A stretch of 64,000 bases of DNA from Siphonodentalium dalli. Taxonomy: Eukaryota > Mollusca > Scaphopoda > Gadilida > Siphonodentaliidae. Below the pieces are notes generated by a model. It was not told where the DNA came from. It saw only the letters and a program-made list of their open reading frames with translations, and ran no database searches. Made by a program: the position numbers and the translations under genes. Below, piece after piece: positions 12,807 through 24,334 of this stretch. Each line of letters starts with the position of its first letter. Within the stretch, counting starts at the first letter, position 1. The DNA is taken from positions 32,272,194 to 32,336,193 of the forward strand of contig CP136069.1 of assembly GCA_032622095.1 (NCBI GenBank), read 5' to 3'.

Positions 12807-13568
12807 TTAGTTATCATCTTCAGAAATTTCAAGTCTAATTTCCTCCGAGTTCTTACAGCCTTCTCCACGACAATCTCCACATGCTACAACACATTTCAGT
12901 CCATTTTTGCGACACGAACACAAGTTACTTCCACACGAATTCTAGGACGACAACTTGCATTTACAACGAACGAACTTCAATAGTTCACAAGGTGCTGCAT
13001 CCTGGTCAGTCATAATTGGGATGAGTTCTGAGACACCAACCTTCCATCCCCATTCCCAAGGATCCAACACATTATTTCGAAGATTTTTCCAAATCATTAC
13101 TTGTAGATGAACTCTAAGACTGTGGAAATATGCCGCCCTTTCTGTTGGTGGAAGTTTCTGAGGATCGATCGATCCTTTGCTCGACGAAACCATTTCCATA
13201 AATTTAGCATAACGTGGTGTATTCAAATTTTCTTCCGACTTTCCACCGTACATAATGAAAAACAGTTTTATACCTAATTTTCCTATTTCACATTGGGTGG
13301 CTTCGATATTATGCATGCTAAGTGATGCGTCCCGAAAGTCAGCCGATTCATGGTATTTCTTGGAAAGACCTGTTTTACCATGCCCAAAAATGGCAGAAGT
13401 GGTGTCACAACCTAACCACGCATGCAGAAACAGAATGTTTTTTGTTGTGGCATCACCTGCCTTTTTCACGATATCGCCAATTTTCCACAGTGTAATGCCT
13501 CTTTTACTTGTCTTTCGTGCTTCAGAATGGAAGTACACATCTGCCATATTTGATGTCCAATGATACAC
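12807..13568 (-). pseudogene. Academ-like transposase, C-terminal part (after XPG core)
   Basis: The frame continues directly from the upstream segment across a single TAG at 13569-13571, so the first residues complete the nuclease fold. The segment holds a conserved-looking LHAWLGCDTTSAIFGHGKTG block around residues 48-67, then about 140 residues with no domain I can name. A second in-frame TAG at 12942-12944 follows RCKCK. The same frame then reads a tail with seven more cysteines (CGSNLCSC, GLKC, CGDC, GEGC) to a TAA at 12807. Such CxC-type tails end many transposon proteins and may bind zinc. Both stops are single codons in otherwise continuous coding sequence, consistent with pseudogene decay. 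Confidence 0.75.
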
Positions 13569-14759
13569 CTACAGGACCAGTATATCGGTGGCATCTGCAA
13601 TCACATTCACATGTTTGGAATGTGAAGCGTATTCAATGGCAGAGGCAATTATTAATGTGTCCGCGTCTCCTGTACTCTTGTGTACTGTTTGTCCATCTGC
13701 GTTGAGTAGTTGACTCAACAAATCAATAAATTGACTGTTATTGTTCTCGTTTGAGAGAAAGATCTCTTGATTCACATGAGCATTCATGTGGTCTTTCAGT
13801 TGAATATCTGCACATGTTTTCCCACTTCGCCTTCGGTGTTCGTGGTCTTTGATCGATGGACCATTTCCGTAACCATCGAACACTATGCACCCAACTCCAT
13901 ATTTCGTTCGCACGTATTTAACATATTGGTTAGCTACTTCTCGGTATGTGCATTTTTTTGCCCATTTAACTCTATGGAGAAGCGCCCCACCATCGATAAC
14001 AGCTATGGCTTGCTCAGGCAGATCACAACCCTGGACAGGATCAGTCAACGATTTAGCTAGTTGGGCTTTTGCGGGTTTCCTCACCGCATGATCCTTGAAA
14101 AGTGATGTTGGTATTGTTGTCAGTTCGTATGAAAAATACTTAGCCATGTCCTCCTCGCGTTGTGAAATTGCTATCAATCGTGAGAATAGCACAGTCGGGT
14201 TGAATTGCATTCGATCATTCTCGACTCTGATCCCAGGATATAAATGGTCAAGAGATTTTATTTGATCCTTCCGCTTGATCGAGGCATCTGTGATACTCAT
14301 GCTGTTGAGCTTTTGGTGGATCTCGAAACCGACACGTTCAGAGTCAATACAGCTAACACCGTCCCCATCACTAGATGTTAACCCAGACGACAGGGAGCGT
14401 AGTTTACCTTCACTCAAATCAAAAGGTTCATGTTCGTCAAACCAACGTTGTATGATTACCAAATCATCAGAGTCACGTTTGCCCCTACTTGCCCCGAACT
14501 CCGCGTGCTGTTCACTGGTGGTATGTCTAAGTTTGGTTAATTCGGTCATGGCATCATGAATCTCGGCACACCTATGCATGCTATATATCCATTGCATTCG
14601 GACAGATTCCGTCATTCCCCTACCTCTTGTCATACCTCCTCTGCTTTTGATAGAACGCATAATGACTTGTTCTATTATGAGATCTGTTGATAATCCTGCC
14701 CATGATCTATTGCTTCTACGTACAGCATGAAACCCATTTTCGGCGAAACATTTGTACAT
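13569..14759 (-). pseudogene. Academ-like transposase, middle part with XPG/PIN-like nuclease
   Basis: A 396-codon frame. Residues 11-50 contain VRRSNRSWAGLSTDLIIEQ and GGMTRGRGMTE, a block I know as recurrent in transposon-like proteins of invertebrates. Residues about 250-396 resemble an XPG/FEN1-type PIN nuclease: acidic residues appear in the right order in VIDGGALL (D256), VFDGYG (D295), TGDADTLI (D365, D367) and IADATDILVL (D389, D392). It begins in a different frame from the upstream segment, the change lying at about 14759-14765, and ends at an in-frame TAG. In Academ elements the nuclease is thought to help process transposition intermediates; that role is inference here. Confidence 0.75.
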
Positions 14760-16453
14760 TATTTGTGTTTATTAGGTAGTTCCAACATCTGCTGGAGATA
14801 TAGTCGACAGCTCTTGGCATAGTTGGCGTGACCGGTTGCGGCAAATAGATTAAGCATTTGCCCCACAGTAGCGAGATGCAGACTCCAATTTCCTGTCCTC
14901 TCTGCTCTAATGAAATTCTTCAACGTTTGCACATATTCCAAATACTGAACCCACAACTTTGCTGTCGGAGATTTCTCAATAAGCAACGATTTATACTTGT
15001 TCAAACATTCCTCGAGTTTCATCAATGGTTGAGACCCAGAAACAGCACTTGCTGGAATTACTCTACTTTCAATAGATTTGTACAAATCACTTATTGCGTT
15101 CATCTCATCCTTCTCGATTCTAGGTATTGTTTTTTCTTCAGACTGATTTATAGCTACTGTGGCATCAGGCGAAGCATCGAGCACCTTCTCAGTCTGCACT
15201 GTTCGGCCACCCCATGGGCTTGTCGGACTTGTACTTGTTTCTGTAGATGGCACAATGTCTGATATCAGCTTATTTGTAAGAGCAGCCTCAATTAAGAAAT
15301 GTCCACGCATTGCCCTTGATATTGCCTTCCCAGAAATCATATGTGTAACTGCGTTAGGGCCATAGACATTCTCCAGAGCCTCTTCCAATCCCGAACCCTT
15401 CATTAGTGAACCAATACTACCCATGAAACTCATAATGGTATGAAAGCCACCCAGCCTGCAGACTATATTCATGGACTTGGTCATTATAATATTCGTGGCC
15501 TTTATCCACAATGGCTGATCAAATGTGATACATGGTGTCAGGATGTTTAGTTTGGTCGCTTGACCCTGAACATAAAGGAGAGTTGAATATATACAATCCT
15601 CATCGGACGGATTCAAATCTATAATCGGCAAAAACAGAACATCAGACTTCGTTGGGCACTTCTGGTCATCAGTCGTAATATATTGCATGAAGCCCGACCA
15701 ATTTGTCCGAGGCTTTGTAGATTGGTTCACAAACCATTCTGAATGCCACAGTAGATCAGTGTTGAGCTCTGGGGGCAATGTGTGTGGAGTAATCAGTTGA
15801 AGCAAAGGTTTGTAAGACAACGATGAAAGGCCTTTACCGGGAGAATCAACATAATGGCATATCTGGACTCCTTTACCTCGATCTAGCTCATCAACCTTCG
15901 AACGCTGGCACCTGTTAATGGTGCGTGGCCTGAGGCTAAGCTGTGTTTGATCTTTTGGAGTAGAGATTGCTATCATGCCCATGCCATGGAATGTTCCCTG
16001 ATCATCTAAAGTTGCTATGTTATGGTCTACATTGTCGGCAACCCACTGTGTAAATGTTCCGGGGAAATAGTCAGTTAGAATATCGTCAGGACGTTCGGTT
16101 TGGATGACAGACTGTTTGTATCTTTCTACTTCGTCATGTGTAATGGAGAACCCCAACCTAGATAACTCATTCACCAACCATTTTGAACCGAACACGTGAT
16201 CCATCTCTACACCCACACCAAAGAGTGTTGGTGTTATAACAGATCGAGGTCGAGCAGATTTAATTATGGAGTGCCCAATGCTACTTATCTTCAAATCGGA
16301 TGTAATCAGAACACTTAACATCGTGTGCAAATAATGCGGAACCCACTGTCTACCCCGATCAATGGAAGATATATCTTCACTGGTTGGGTATGAATTAGTG
16401 TCATACTCAGTCTCTCTTATTTCTGCTCGTAATATCCTTGCTGCTGTCAACAT
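14759..16453 (-). pseudogene. Academ-like transposase, DDE-like catalytic part
   Basis: A 564-codon frame, in the same frame as the upstream zinc-finger segment and separated from it by one TAA near 16472. Candidate catalytic residues lie in ADNVDHN (D143), ITFDQPLW (D312) and SGLEEAL (E357 or E358); the spacing and the conserved surroundings (GTFHGMGMI, LGGFHTIMSFMGSIG, GKAISRAMRGH) fit a transposase RNase H-like core. The C-terminal part after about residue 400 is Ser/Thr-rich, then helical-looking (KSLLIEKSP, WVQYLEYVQTLKNFI), and ends LELPNKHK where the frame breaks. No introns are needed to read it. The DDE assignment is by motif order only. Confidence 0.7.
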
Positions 16454-16471
16454 TATCCTTTCAGTTTCCTC

Positions 16472-17335
16472 TTAAATACTATCTCTCTTATCACAGTACC
16501 ATTTTTCGTTTATGATAAACTTTGCCATGTTCCGAAAACACACTATATTGTTCCGTCCCTCAACTTCGGCGAAAAATATAAACTCCCCGTAGTGGTCCTG
16601 CAGTTTCTCTTTGAGCCATTTCATACTATACACATGACAATCACCCGCATACTCAATCATTTTGTAATGCAACTCCCCCAGAGTATATAATTCTGCACCA
16701 GCTTCGAGCTGCATTCCCTGGTCCGATCTCCTACCACTTTTCGCCTTATCGACCAATGTTGGATTTTCTTTACCCTTCTGGAAATCAGTATAACATCGTG
16801 AGTGGTAGACAGATTCTGCTGCTACCAAGTCTATACAACCATACAACCGATCCTGCACATCGGATGCCCGTTTGGTCCCACTTTTATCACATAATTTTAG
16901 GATATTGTCCCGCATTGGGAGGGTTGTTACTTGCCTCACCCCTGATTTGTCGGGATGTCGAGGGTCTATAGTCGCAGGCGTACCACAAAACATACAGTCT
17001 GTCTTGAAATCAAACGGTGACACACCAGATCTCAGTTGTTTATTTGGAGGTACTTCGGTAGTTATGTCGACAGAACGGTGTCGCCTTTTTGGATCTGTGA
17101 AATCTCTACGGCAATTCGAATGGACAAGAACTTTACCGACTGGTGTCATCTGATAGCGCTCATTCAGATAATCTTTCAGGTCGTGCCTCCCACGTTTATT
17201 ACAGAAATTGATCAATGTCAAAATGCCTTTCTTAGACACGATGACGGGAGGTTTGTCATCAAACCCCGATGGGCATAAAACACACATGTCATCCCGAAAT
17301 TGCGTAATTTCTTGCGGCTCGCAAAATTCTGCCAT
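16472..17335 (-). pseudogene. Academ-like transposase, N-terminal zinc-binding part
   Basis: A 287-codon frame from an ATG at 17335, the first good start after the right inverted repeat. Two similar zinc-binding modules are visible: C18-x2-C21 with H72-x2-C75 (MCVLC, VHSNCRRDF), and C114-x2-C117 with H178-x2-C181 (CMFC, YHSRCYTDF). Each resembles the C2HC fingers at the start of many invertebrate transposon proteins and probably binds the element ends. The frame stops at a TAA, but the same frame resumes as EETERIMLTAAR in the next segment, so this is a nonsense lesion rather than a natural end. Confidence 0.75.
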
Positions 17336-17929
17336 AACTATATATTCAATACAAGACCAGCTGATACATGGACTGACACTACATTTAAATGATAGAAATA
17401 TAGAATATGTATAGTAACAGGTCTCCTGCGTACGTTGGTACCGTTAGGTTTCAACAGGAGAAAAGTTATAAGCCTTCAATCCAGTGGTTTGCAAATCAAA
17501 GTATTACTGCTTAGACATACACAGCCGGAATGAGACAATACAAGCAACGAAGCTATATGCGAAAAAGCAGCCGATAGGCGAGACTTTTTATGTGCATATG
17601 TGAGAACAAGCATATATCACGTGTTCTGTTATAAACGCTCTTTATGTTCTGTTCTGTTATATACACGCTCTTTATGACATTTCCTGGAAGGGTATAGCAA
17701 AACACGTGTTCTGTAGAAAACGCTCTTTATTGTTGAACGAACCGACATTGCCAGCCAGCCAATATAGATATCAGTGATACACATAAACTTGGTTTATTCG
17801 CTGTATGGACTAACAAATCGCAGTTATAGTAAAGTATATAGACACATTAAGCACGTAAATTCGTCAATGTTCATAACGGGTTGAATAAATTGATAAAATC
17901 GGCATTTGAGAGTCAAACGTGTGTTGTAT
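17336..17929. other. 5' non-coding part of the Academ-like element
   Basis: Lies between the transposase start and the right inverted repeat. It contains a three-fold short direct repeat with CACGTGTTCTGT and ACGCTCTTTAT at 17620-17730. It probably includes the promoter, but no clear TATA box can be assigned. Confidence 0.45.
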
Positions 17930-18410
17930 TTCAAAGTGCTCTGAAATCCTTGTGCATGCGCGGATTTTGGCAATTTTTGGATATGTTTCTGTGGCTTTAT
18001 CGGTTAGATTGATACCAAATTTAACATGTATTCCAGAAAATATGACATGCCAATATAATTGACTTGTCTTAGACAAATATATACTTGAAAATTATAATTT
18101 TCTCGAATTTGGCTGTTATATTAACAGAAGTATGTCCCAATTGACAACAAAATTGTCTACATATATGTTCTAACATATGTTACTATCAATGTGGAATCCG
18201 TTTTTGGTGAGATTTTTCCATATTCACTGAGGGTTTGCGTGTCAATGTGCGTTGACTGGAAAATTATTCATTTGGCGGCCATCTTTTACGCCATCTTGGA
18301 TCCTGAATTTTCCCATGAGCGGATTTTTGCGGATTTTGGATATGTTGTTCCTGAAGCTTTTCCGCGTCGAATGACACCAAAATCAGCTTGTATCCAATTT
18401 CTTCCGGGTT
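17930..18410 (-). repeat. Right terminal inverted repeat of the Academ-like element
   Basis: Reverse complement of 12008-12480; the outer 18275-18410 is nearly identical to its partner. Contains GCCATCTTGGATCCTGAATT and ends at CTTCCGGGTT. Confidence 0.85.
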
Positions 18411-18856
18411 GACCCCCAAATTCAGCTTCAACGTCCATACTAAAATGTATGAAAGTCAATGTTACCTATTGCTGTTATTCTGCCCCTCTCTCATCACGGT
18501 TAATAAACTATATACGAACATAATATATTCTAACTTTACTTTGCTGTTCACTTTTGTCGTCGGCGAAAGAGACCAATCTACTCTTGCTACATGAAATCAT
18601 ATAGAATGGATGCATTTATTATTTGAATGGGTATTGTTTTTGTTTCCAATATAAGAAATCTTGGAAATATATCAAAACAATGTCCATACACATGGGATAA
18701 ATTGCATAATTTCGTATGTTAACAATGACAGGGAACACACCGGTCTACCACGTATAAGCCACCTACATATATATGTTGGTATACTTGTACATGTATATGC
18801 TTTACTTTTGTTAATTTGCATTTTAATTCAGTAAATCTTACACAAATTGATTTTAA

Positions 18857-19281
18857 CCCTTTACCCAACAGAACGGCCCTGTGCCAATGCATTCTCTTAT
18901 ATATGCGAGTCGACCATAGGTCGCCTCGCGTATATGACAGAATGCATAGGCTTAACACATATTAAAATGATAAAATTGTCAAAGAATGTAGAAAAATATT
19001 TTAAAAATTGTTTAAAAATGTAAGAAAAAATGGTATAAAGTGTTAAAAAAAGATCTTTTTTAGGCCAATGCATTCTCTTATATATGCGAGGCGACCTATG
19101 GTCGACTCGCATATATAAGAGAATGCATTGGCACAGGGCATAACTGTAACCATCACAATGTGGTCAATGAACCAGTTCCAATGATATCCATATTTGTATG
19201 GTGTTATTGAGACAGACCGAAGATATTTTAGGCTGTTGAAGTTTTATTTGGGCGTTTTTTACCGTTTTGTTGGGTAAAGGG
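18857..19281 (+). mobile_element. piggyBac-like MITE, copy 1
   Basis: Flanked by TTAA at 18853-18856 and 19282-19285. The left end is CCCTTTACCCAACAGAACG and the right end is its inverse around GTTGGGTAAAGGG. TTAA duplications with CCCTT ends are typical of piggyBac-type elements. Inside are two copies of the CCAATGCATTCTCTT hairpin (18880-18953 and 19061-19138) bracketing an AT-rich spacer. Copy 2 lies inverted at 36991-37371 and shares the flanking half ACCATCACAATGTGGTCAATG. Confidence 0.88.
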
Positions 19282-19365
19282 TTAAATAAAGTGATATGAA
19301 TCTGTGACGCGAACAACGATTCTAACCACAAAACGAGTGAATATTACCTATTGTTGTTCCGAGTG

Positions 19366-20550
19366 CCGGCTGATACGGACCCTGGCTGATACGGACTCTG
19401 GCTGATAGGGACCACCGGCTTATACGGACCCAGGCTTATACGGACTTCAATTAAAATATACATTTTACACATATACATTTTATTTATATTACATTACAAT
19501 ACTGACAACATACATTTATACATGTGTATGTACAGAAGCCGATATTTTGATAATGATAATCATGATAATATGTTAAATTGGAATTAATAAATAAAATTTA
19601 GAACTGGAAAGTAAAAATTCAATATAAGATAGGACATTTCCTACTCCGCCGTCAAAATTATGGTCAGTCACCACATGACATACTACATTGCAACATGAGT
19701 GCGTCACCACTACATAATACCACAATTATACATTTTACCCAATTCATGTGGTGTGCAGTCACAGAATGGGAATTCTTGGTGGTAGCAATGTTTCGACTAC
19801 ATTTACATTTAACCATAATTATGGTTAAATGAGGGTCTGTCTCATCAGGTATGTAACCCATCCATGTGTAAGTATACCATATTATATGTGTTAGCGAAAA
19901 ACAAGTCGGTATGCAGTTATGATGCATACTCAAAATATGCCAAAAACATTGGCCAAACTACACCTTTCTGGGGTGTCTGTCATCCAATATTTGCGAATAT
20001 GTCGTTATACCCGGTGTATAGCAGGATTTAGTTACTCAAGGGTGTATAGCCCAATATAATTCTGTGATCTTTGCTTCAATTCAATATAATTCTGTGATAT
20101 TTGCGAGTATGTCGCCGAAACCTGCGTATAGCAGGATTTAGTAAATCAAGGGTGTATAGCCCAGTCTGATTTTGTGAGAATTTTCACACCAATCCAGTGA
20201 ATTGTTTGTATTTCATAGGACATCAACTTCCTATAGTTAGAGTCGATCTGCTATCTGAATGGAACTCAATCTCACGCGTGGTCCCTACAAACCAGCTGGG
20301 TGGAGTTCACGCCTCTCACTTATCAAAATATAAATAAAATTGCATATTTTTATTGAGGTCCGTATGAGCCGGGGTCCTTTTAAGCCATGGTCCGTATCAG
20401 CAGGTGGTCTGTATGAACCAGGGTCCGGATGAGCCGGTGGTCCGTATAAGCCGGGGTCCGTATAAGCCAGGTCCGTATGAGCCGTGGTCCGTATGAACCA
20501 GGGTCCGTATGAGCCAGGGTCCGTAAGAGCCAGGGTCCGTAACAGCCGCA
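19366..20550. mobile_element. Foldback-type element with subterminal short repeats
   Basis: The left end has about five tandem 16-17-bp units of GGCTTATACGGACCC type (19366-19450). The right end has about twelve in the inverse orientation, GGTCCGTATGAGCC (20357-20550). The interior has no coding frame. It includes a 110-bp tandem repeat at 19985-20165 (GTATAGCAGGATTTAG at 20016 and 20126). The inverted clusters at both ends suggest a foldback transposon, possibly non-autonomous. Confidence 0.65.
19985..20165. repeat. 110-bp tandem repeat, about 1.6 copies
   Basis: GTATAGCAGGATTTAGT and AAGGGTGTATAGCCCA recur 110 bases apart within the foldback element. Confidence 0.7.
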
Positions 20551-20754
20551 TAGGATTGTTCCACCATCTGTCACCTTAGTCAGTGAAATTAGTCATACCG
20601 TCGCACTATACTCTGTTTTATCTTCTCTGTTCAAACTGTCATTGTGGCCAATATGTTGGTCAATGAGACCAGTCTGCTCATGTTACAATGTTAGGTATAT
20701 GTTTGTATACTATGATTTGTATGTGCTTTACAGTGGTCCGTTTGTATATAATAT

Positions 20755-21664
20755 GATCATACGCAAGCGTAATTAACGAACCAAAGCTAAAACAATCACA
20801 TAGGCCGGGTGTTCTGCATGTCGCGTTTAAACAAATTCTTGTCAAAATCACTTTACAGATTCCCACCAAATAATATTCACATGCAGACTTATGTTCGGTG
20901 GGGTAATTATAAATAGTTATATATGTTGTCGAGAGTGCATGGAACTGAAACTAATATTAGGCCTATATTACTTGGCGTGCTGGGGGAGGATGTTCATTTC
21001 CAATCATAACATGTCGTCATGTTCATTTCTACCATAGTCGACAAACGTCATAGTGTAACTTTCACCATTGACCGAATTCGCGTGGAACTGAACGTGTCTT
21101 CTGCTTTGTTCATAAGTATGTGTTTTCATTCTATTCAAGAAAATAGGATATATATGGATTATCAGATGCATGTAAGTATGCAGACTTATGATAACAATCA
21201 AATCCAAATTAAATATTATCTTATTTCCTTTCGCACGGTATAGTCTCTACAGAACCATGCATCATTGATCCACTGCTGTGTACCAGTTCGAAAATAAATC
21301 TTTGAGATACAGGTATATAGCGTTGTGTTGTGGTTGTTTTAGTTTATTTATGATTTGATCCAGTAGAGTACCGGAGTATACCCGTTAGAAATGCATTATG
21401 GACCTACTTTCCCTTATAAATAAAAACAAATAAATGAATTTATGACGTTTATATAAATAGGATAATGTTATACATCGACTGATTTGTGTTGGCCTCTTGC
21501 CAGCTGATTACGACACTAATGCTTTTGGCCCACCGATCCTATGTGCAACATTCGTGCTTTCCAAAAATCAAAATTCCAGCGTCGTATTACTTAATAATTG
21601 GTGACGTCAGAAAATCAGATGTAGCCTATATACGACCCAAAGCGTCCGGCTTTGGTTCGTTATA
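20755..21664 (+). mobile_element. Non-autonomous dispersed element, copy 1
   Basis: Shares its whole length, with indels, with 43483-44490: GATCATACGCNAGCGTAATT at the start, then CTTGTCGAGAG, GTGTAACTTT, TTCTGCTTTGTT, and GACCCAAAGCGTCCGGCTTT at the end. The ends contain short inverted repeats (TAACGAACCAAAGC and its complement). No transposase frame is present. Confidence 0.78.
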
Positions 21665-23218
21665 ATTACTGGTGATATATTGGCGACAGCAACGGGATTA
21701 GCATTTACTGTATGCTTCCACTTATATCCTTGTAGAGGAACTGCATTTAAATATAAGTGCGAAAACTAGGAGTTCTTGAAGATCATTTCTCTTAACTAAG
21801 AGCAGTTTTTGATACGTTGAAGTTGTGTTTAAATTATCCAAAAGTAATTGACGATCTGACACTTGTAGCATCTGGGGAAAACATATATCCATGTTTATTA
21901 TAAAAGCAGTCCTACTTAATGCGGGCAAAACCAATGAAATGGAGACGCTTTCATATATACAATTCCTTGCACCGGGGATTTCGTGGAATGGGAAAGTTGA
22001 CACGAAACCGACCAAAACTATCAGCACAGTTTGGTATGAATAGTGAATTTGTAATACCGTTAACTAAAAATCCGAAATTTTTACACCAGAGACTGAACAT
22101 ACATTTGGTTAGAAGTGTAATAGTCTTCGGTGGGTCGGTGTATATGTTGACTCACACACCACAGCTCCGTCTCTCTCTTCTACTCAATCGTAAGTCGATG
22201 ACCTTGACCGTTTTTGTGTCACGTTTACTGACACATGGATGTTTAATTATTTTCAACTCGGCATTGAATGCATAATTCAAAATTAACTCCATTCCCTGCA
22301 CATTTGTAGACACTGATATGAATGACAACTATGTAGCACGTACTACCATGACACCCTGAACTGTCATTTTATGGAGCGAGCCAATGTCCGCTTAAGTTGT
22401 GTATGCACGGGAATATTGGGGGTGACAGACTCTCACAAGGACCCGTCTCTGGGGCATTAATCAGGAGAGGGGTTGGGGGTTTTATCATCTAGGCATTACC
22501 TTCGATCAACAAAAAGTAATAGCACGACACACTGGAACAACATCTAACAATTTAAATTATTTGGCTTCCGGTTTGGACAATACAGACAACTTATGTTTCT
22601 ACCGAGAAGGAACATTCACACATAGAGATCAAAATGAACGATCTCGTCACGTTTTTGCGGATTTTTTCAAAATAATGGCTACAATCACAAAGGCAATTTT
22701 TATGACATTTCATAGCAATTTCTTCAATATAAAATGTGTAATGATCTGAAAGATCATATAAAAAGAGTACATATCTAGTCGCTCAAATGATCAGTGAGTA
22801 TGAATTGTAAGAGTGTGAGCCACAATGTACATTTCAGTACATCTTAATATGCATGATAAATGTGTGAAAACTAGTTTTTTTTTCATTTCATTTTCGGTCT
22901 CTAGTTTGGCTGCCATCTTAGGTAGAGAGACCACGACGTTGCATAGTGTTAATACGCCATACAAATGCAAAAGTAACTATACATACATTTCACAATATAT
23001 TATTTCTAAAATTCCGATCAAACTCATTTAATGCATATTCGTTAAAATAACACCGGCCATTTGAACGCCATCCTTCTGTTTTCTGTGGAGCCACCCTTTG
23101 TTCAAGAACATTCCCGAAATGTATAAGTATGTCACAATGAAAAACTGAATGGAGGAAGTTAAATTCTGGGATAACCAGTACATTGTACGGGCTCCGACAC
23201 TAACTATTCGGTCGGATA
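21665..23218. other. Unassigned spacer
   Basis: No supported gene. Frames at 21.7-22.3 kb overlap on both strands and have no recognisable domain. Upstream exons of the cysteine-rich gene could lie here or further left, but none was found. Confidence 0.35.
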
Positions 23219-23432
23219 AAACCAAACATTAATCTACTCTTTAATTAGTTCTGGTTCTTCAGACATATATGACAGATGCCAAACACTGGCTCGCTAATTA
23301 ATAAGCGACGCCTTCATTTCATGGCATCCGAGATGATTCACCATATTATGAATTGTTACCTACACTTGCTGATTACCACATGATGTTAGAGATGAATAAC
23401 ATTTATACAGAGAACAGTCTTATTCCTTCACA
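23219..23432 (+). repeat. 5' LTR copy, only the downstream half
   Basis: Identical at about 211 of 214 positions to the end of the 3' LTR and ends TTCCTTCACA. It lacks the sequence that precedes ATAAACCAAAC in the 3' copy, including the TATATATAA box at about 32962-32970, so this end has lost its promoter. A possible primer-binding site (TGGTACCGTGATGCAG) begins 9 bases after the repeat; the matching tRNA was not identified. Confidence 0.8.
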
Positions 23433-23496
23433 TTGATGAAATGGTACCGTGATGCAGTTCTGCTAAGCACGACACAACGAAGTCCTAACGATCACA

Positions 23497-23870
23497 GCCA
23501 AGCAAAGAAGAGAAGCATGTGTAAATTACTACAGAAGATTGCAGCCAAAACAAGGAAAAACTTTATAAATTGCTACAGAAGATTGCAGCCAAAACAAAGA
23601 AAAACTTTATAAATTGCTAAAGAAGATCGCAGCCAAAACAAAGAAAACTTTATAAATTGCCAAAGAAGATTGCAGCCAAAACAAAGAAAAACTTGATATA
23701 TAAATTGCTACAGAAGATTGCAGCCAAAACAAAGAAAAACTTTATAAATTGCTAAAGAAGATCGCAGCCAAGACAAAGAAAACTTTATAAATTGCTAAAG
23801 AAGATCGCAGCCAAGACAAAGAGAAACTTTATAAATTGCTTATGAAGATCGCAGCCAAAAGAAGATAACA
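23497..23870 (+). repeat. 44-bp tandem array in the gypsy 5' leader
   Basis: About eight imperfect units of AGAAAAACTTTATAAATTGCT plus AAAGAAGATCGCAGCCAAAAC; lengths vary from 43 to 47 bp. It precedes gag and has no continuous sensible frame, so it belongs to the untranslated leader. It is followed by a purine-rich GAAAAAGAAGAAGAAAAGACG stretch. Confidence 0.85.
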
Positions 23871-24334
23871 TAGACGAAAAAGAAGAAGAAAAGACGACAT
23901 TACCCAAGACAAGAACAAAATAGACAATTTGAACTCGACAGTTGTGACAGTTTATTCATAGGATTTGGTGAGTCAGACTTTTTCATTTTTGCCAGATGTG
24001 CGTTTTCACACCTTGTTAGAGGCTTGATAAGTATTAACACCCAATTGCACATTAAATTTTTCGTGTCGTATGGCCTTGCCCCCAAACAATTTTCAAATCA
24101 AACACATTTAAATAACTTCATGGAACCACCGCCAACCGAATCCGTAGAATATTCTAATTAAGATAGTTTATTTAGTCGAACTTTCAATATGGAACGAGAA
24201 TGCCACCTACACGCGGCCAGTAATTCAAACATGCAAGACAAAAATATACCAAATCCATCCTTTCAATTCCGAGCATACAAGACACCCAGAATACCCTCAA
24301 CTCTCAATTAACGCGAGAAATAGGCCAATTTAAC

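Larger units (their letters stand above)
12008..18410 (-). mobile_element. Academ-like DNA transposon, decayed, about 6.4 kb
   Basis: Long terminal inverted repeats enclose a - strand gene that encodes, in order, two C2HC-like zinc-binding modules, a DDE-like region and an XPG/PIN-like nuclease region, with a cysteine-rich tail. To my knowledge a transposase fused to an XPG-type nuclease is the hallmark of the AcademX lineage of the Academ superfamily. The outermost confident match is AACCCGGAAGAAATTGG at both ends. Target-site duplications of 3-4 bp, expected for Academ, could not be settled by eye because the exact termini are blurred. The coding region carries three in-frame stops and one frameshift, so the copy cannot be active by itself. 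Confidence 0.7.

Noticed and set aside
11958-12983. Several frames of 60-120 codons at the left end of the Academ-like element
   Set aside because: They lie in the terminal inverted repeat or antisense to the transposase tail.
13255-17414. Many + strand frames over the transposase region
   Set aside because: Antisense shadows of the - strand coding sequence, with no recognisable domain.
18191-18412. 73-codon + strand frame
   Set aside because: Entirely within the right inverted repeat and mirrored by a frame in the left repeat.
20285-20574. Repetitive frames rich in TDPG/GPW words
   Set aside because: Translation of the subterminal short repeats of the foldback element.
21722-22275. Overlapping 101- and 118-codon frames on opposite strands
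   Set aside because: No codon or motif support, and no splice signals matching the neighbouring gene.
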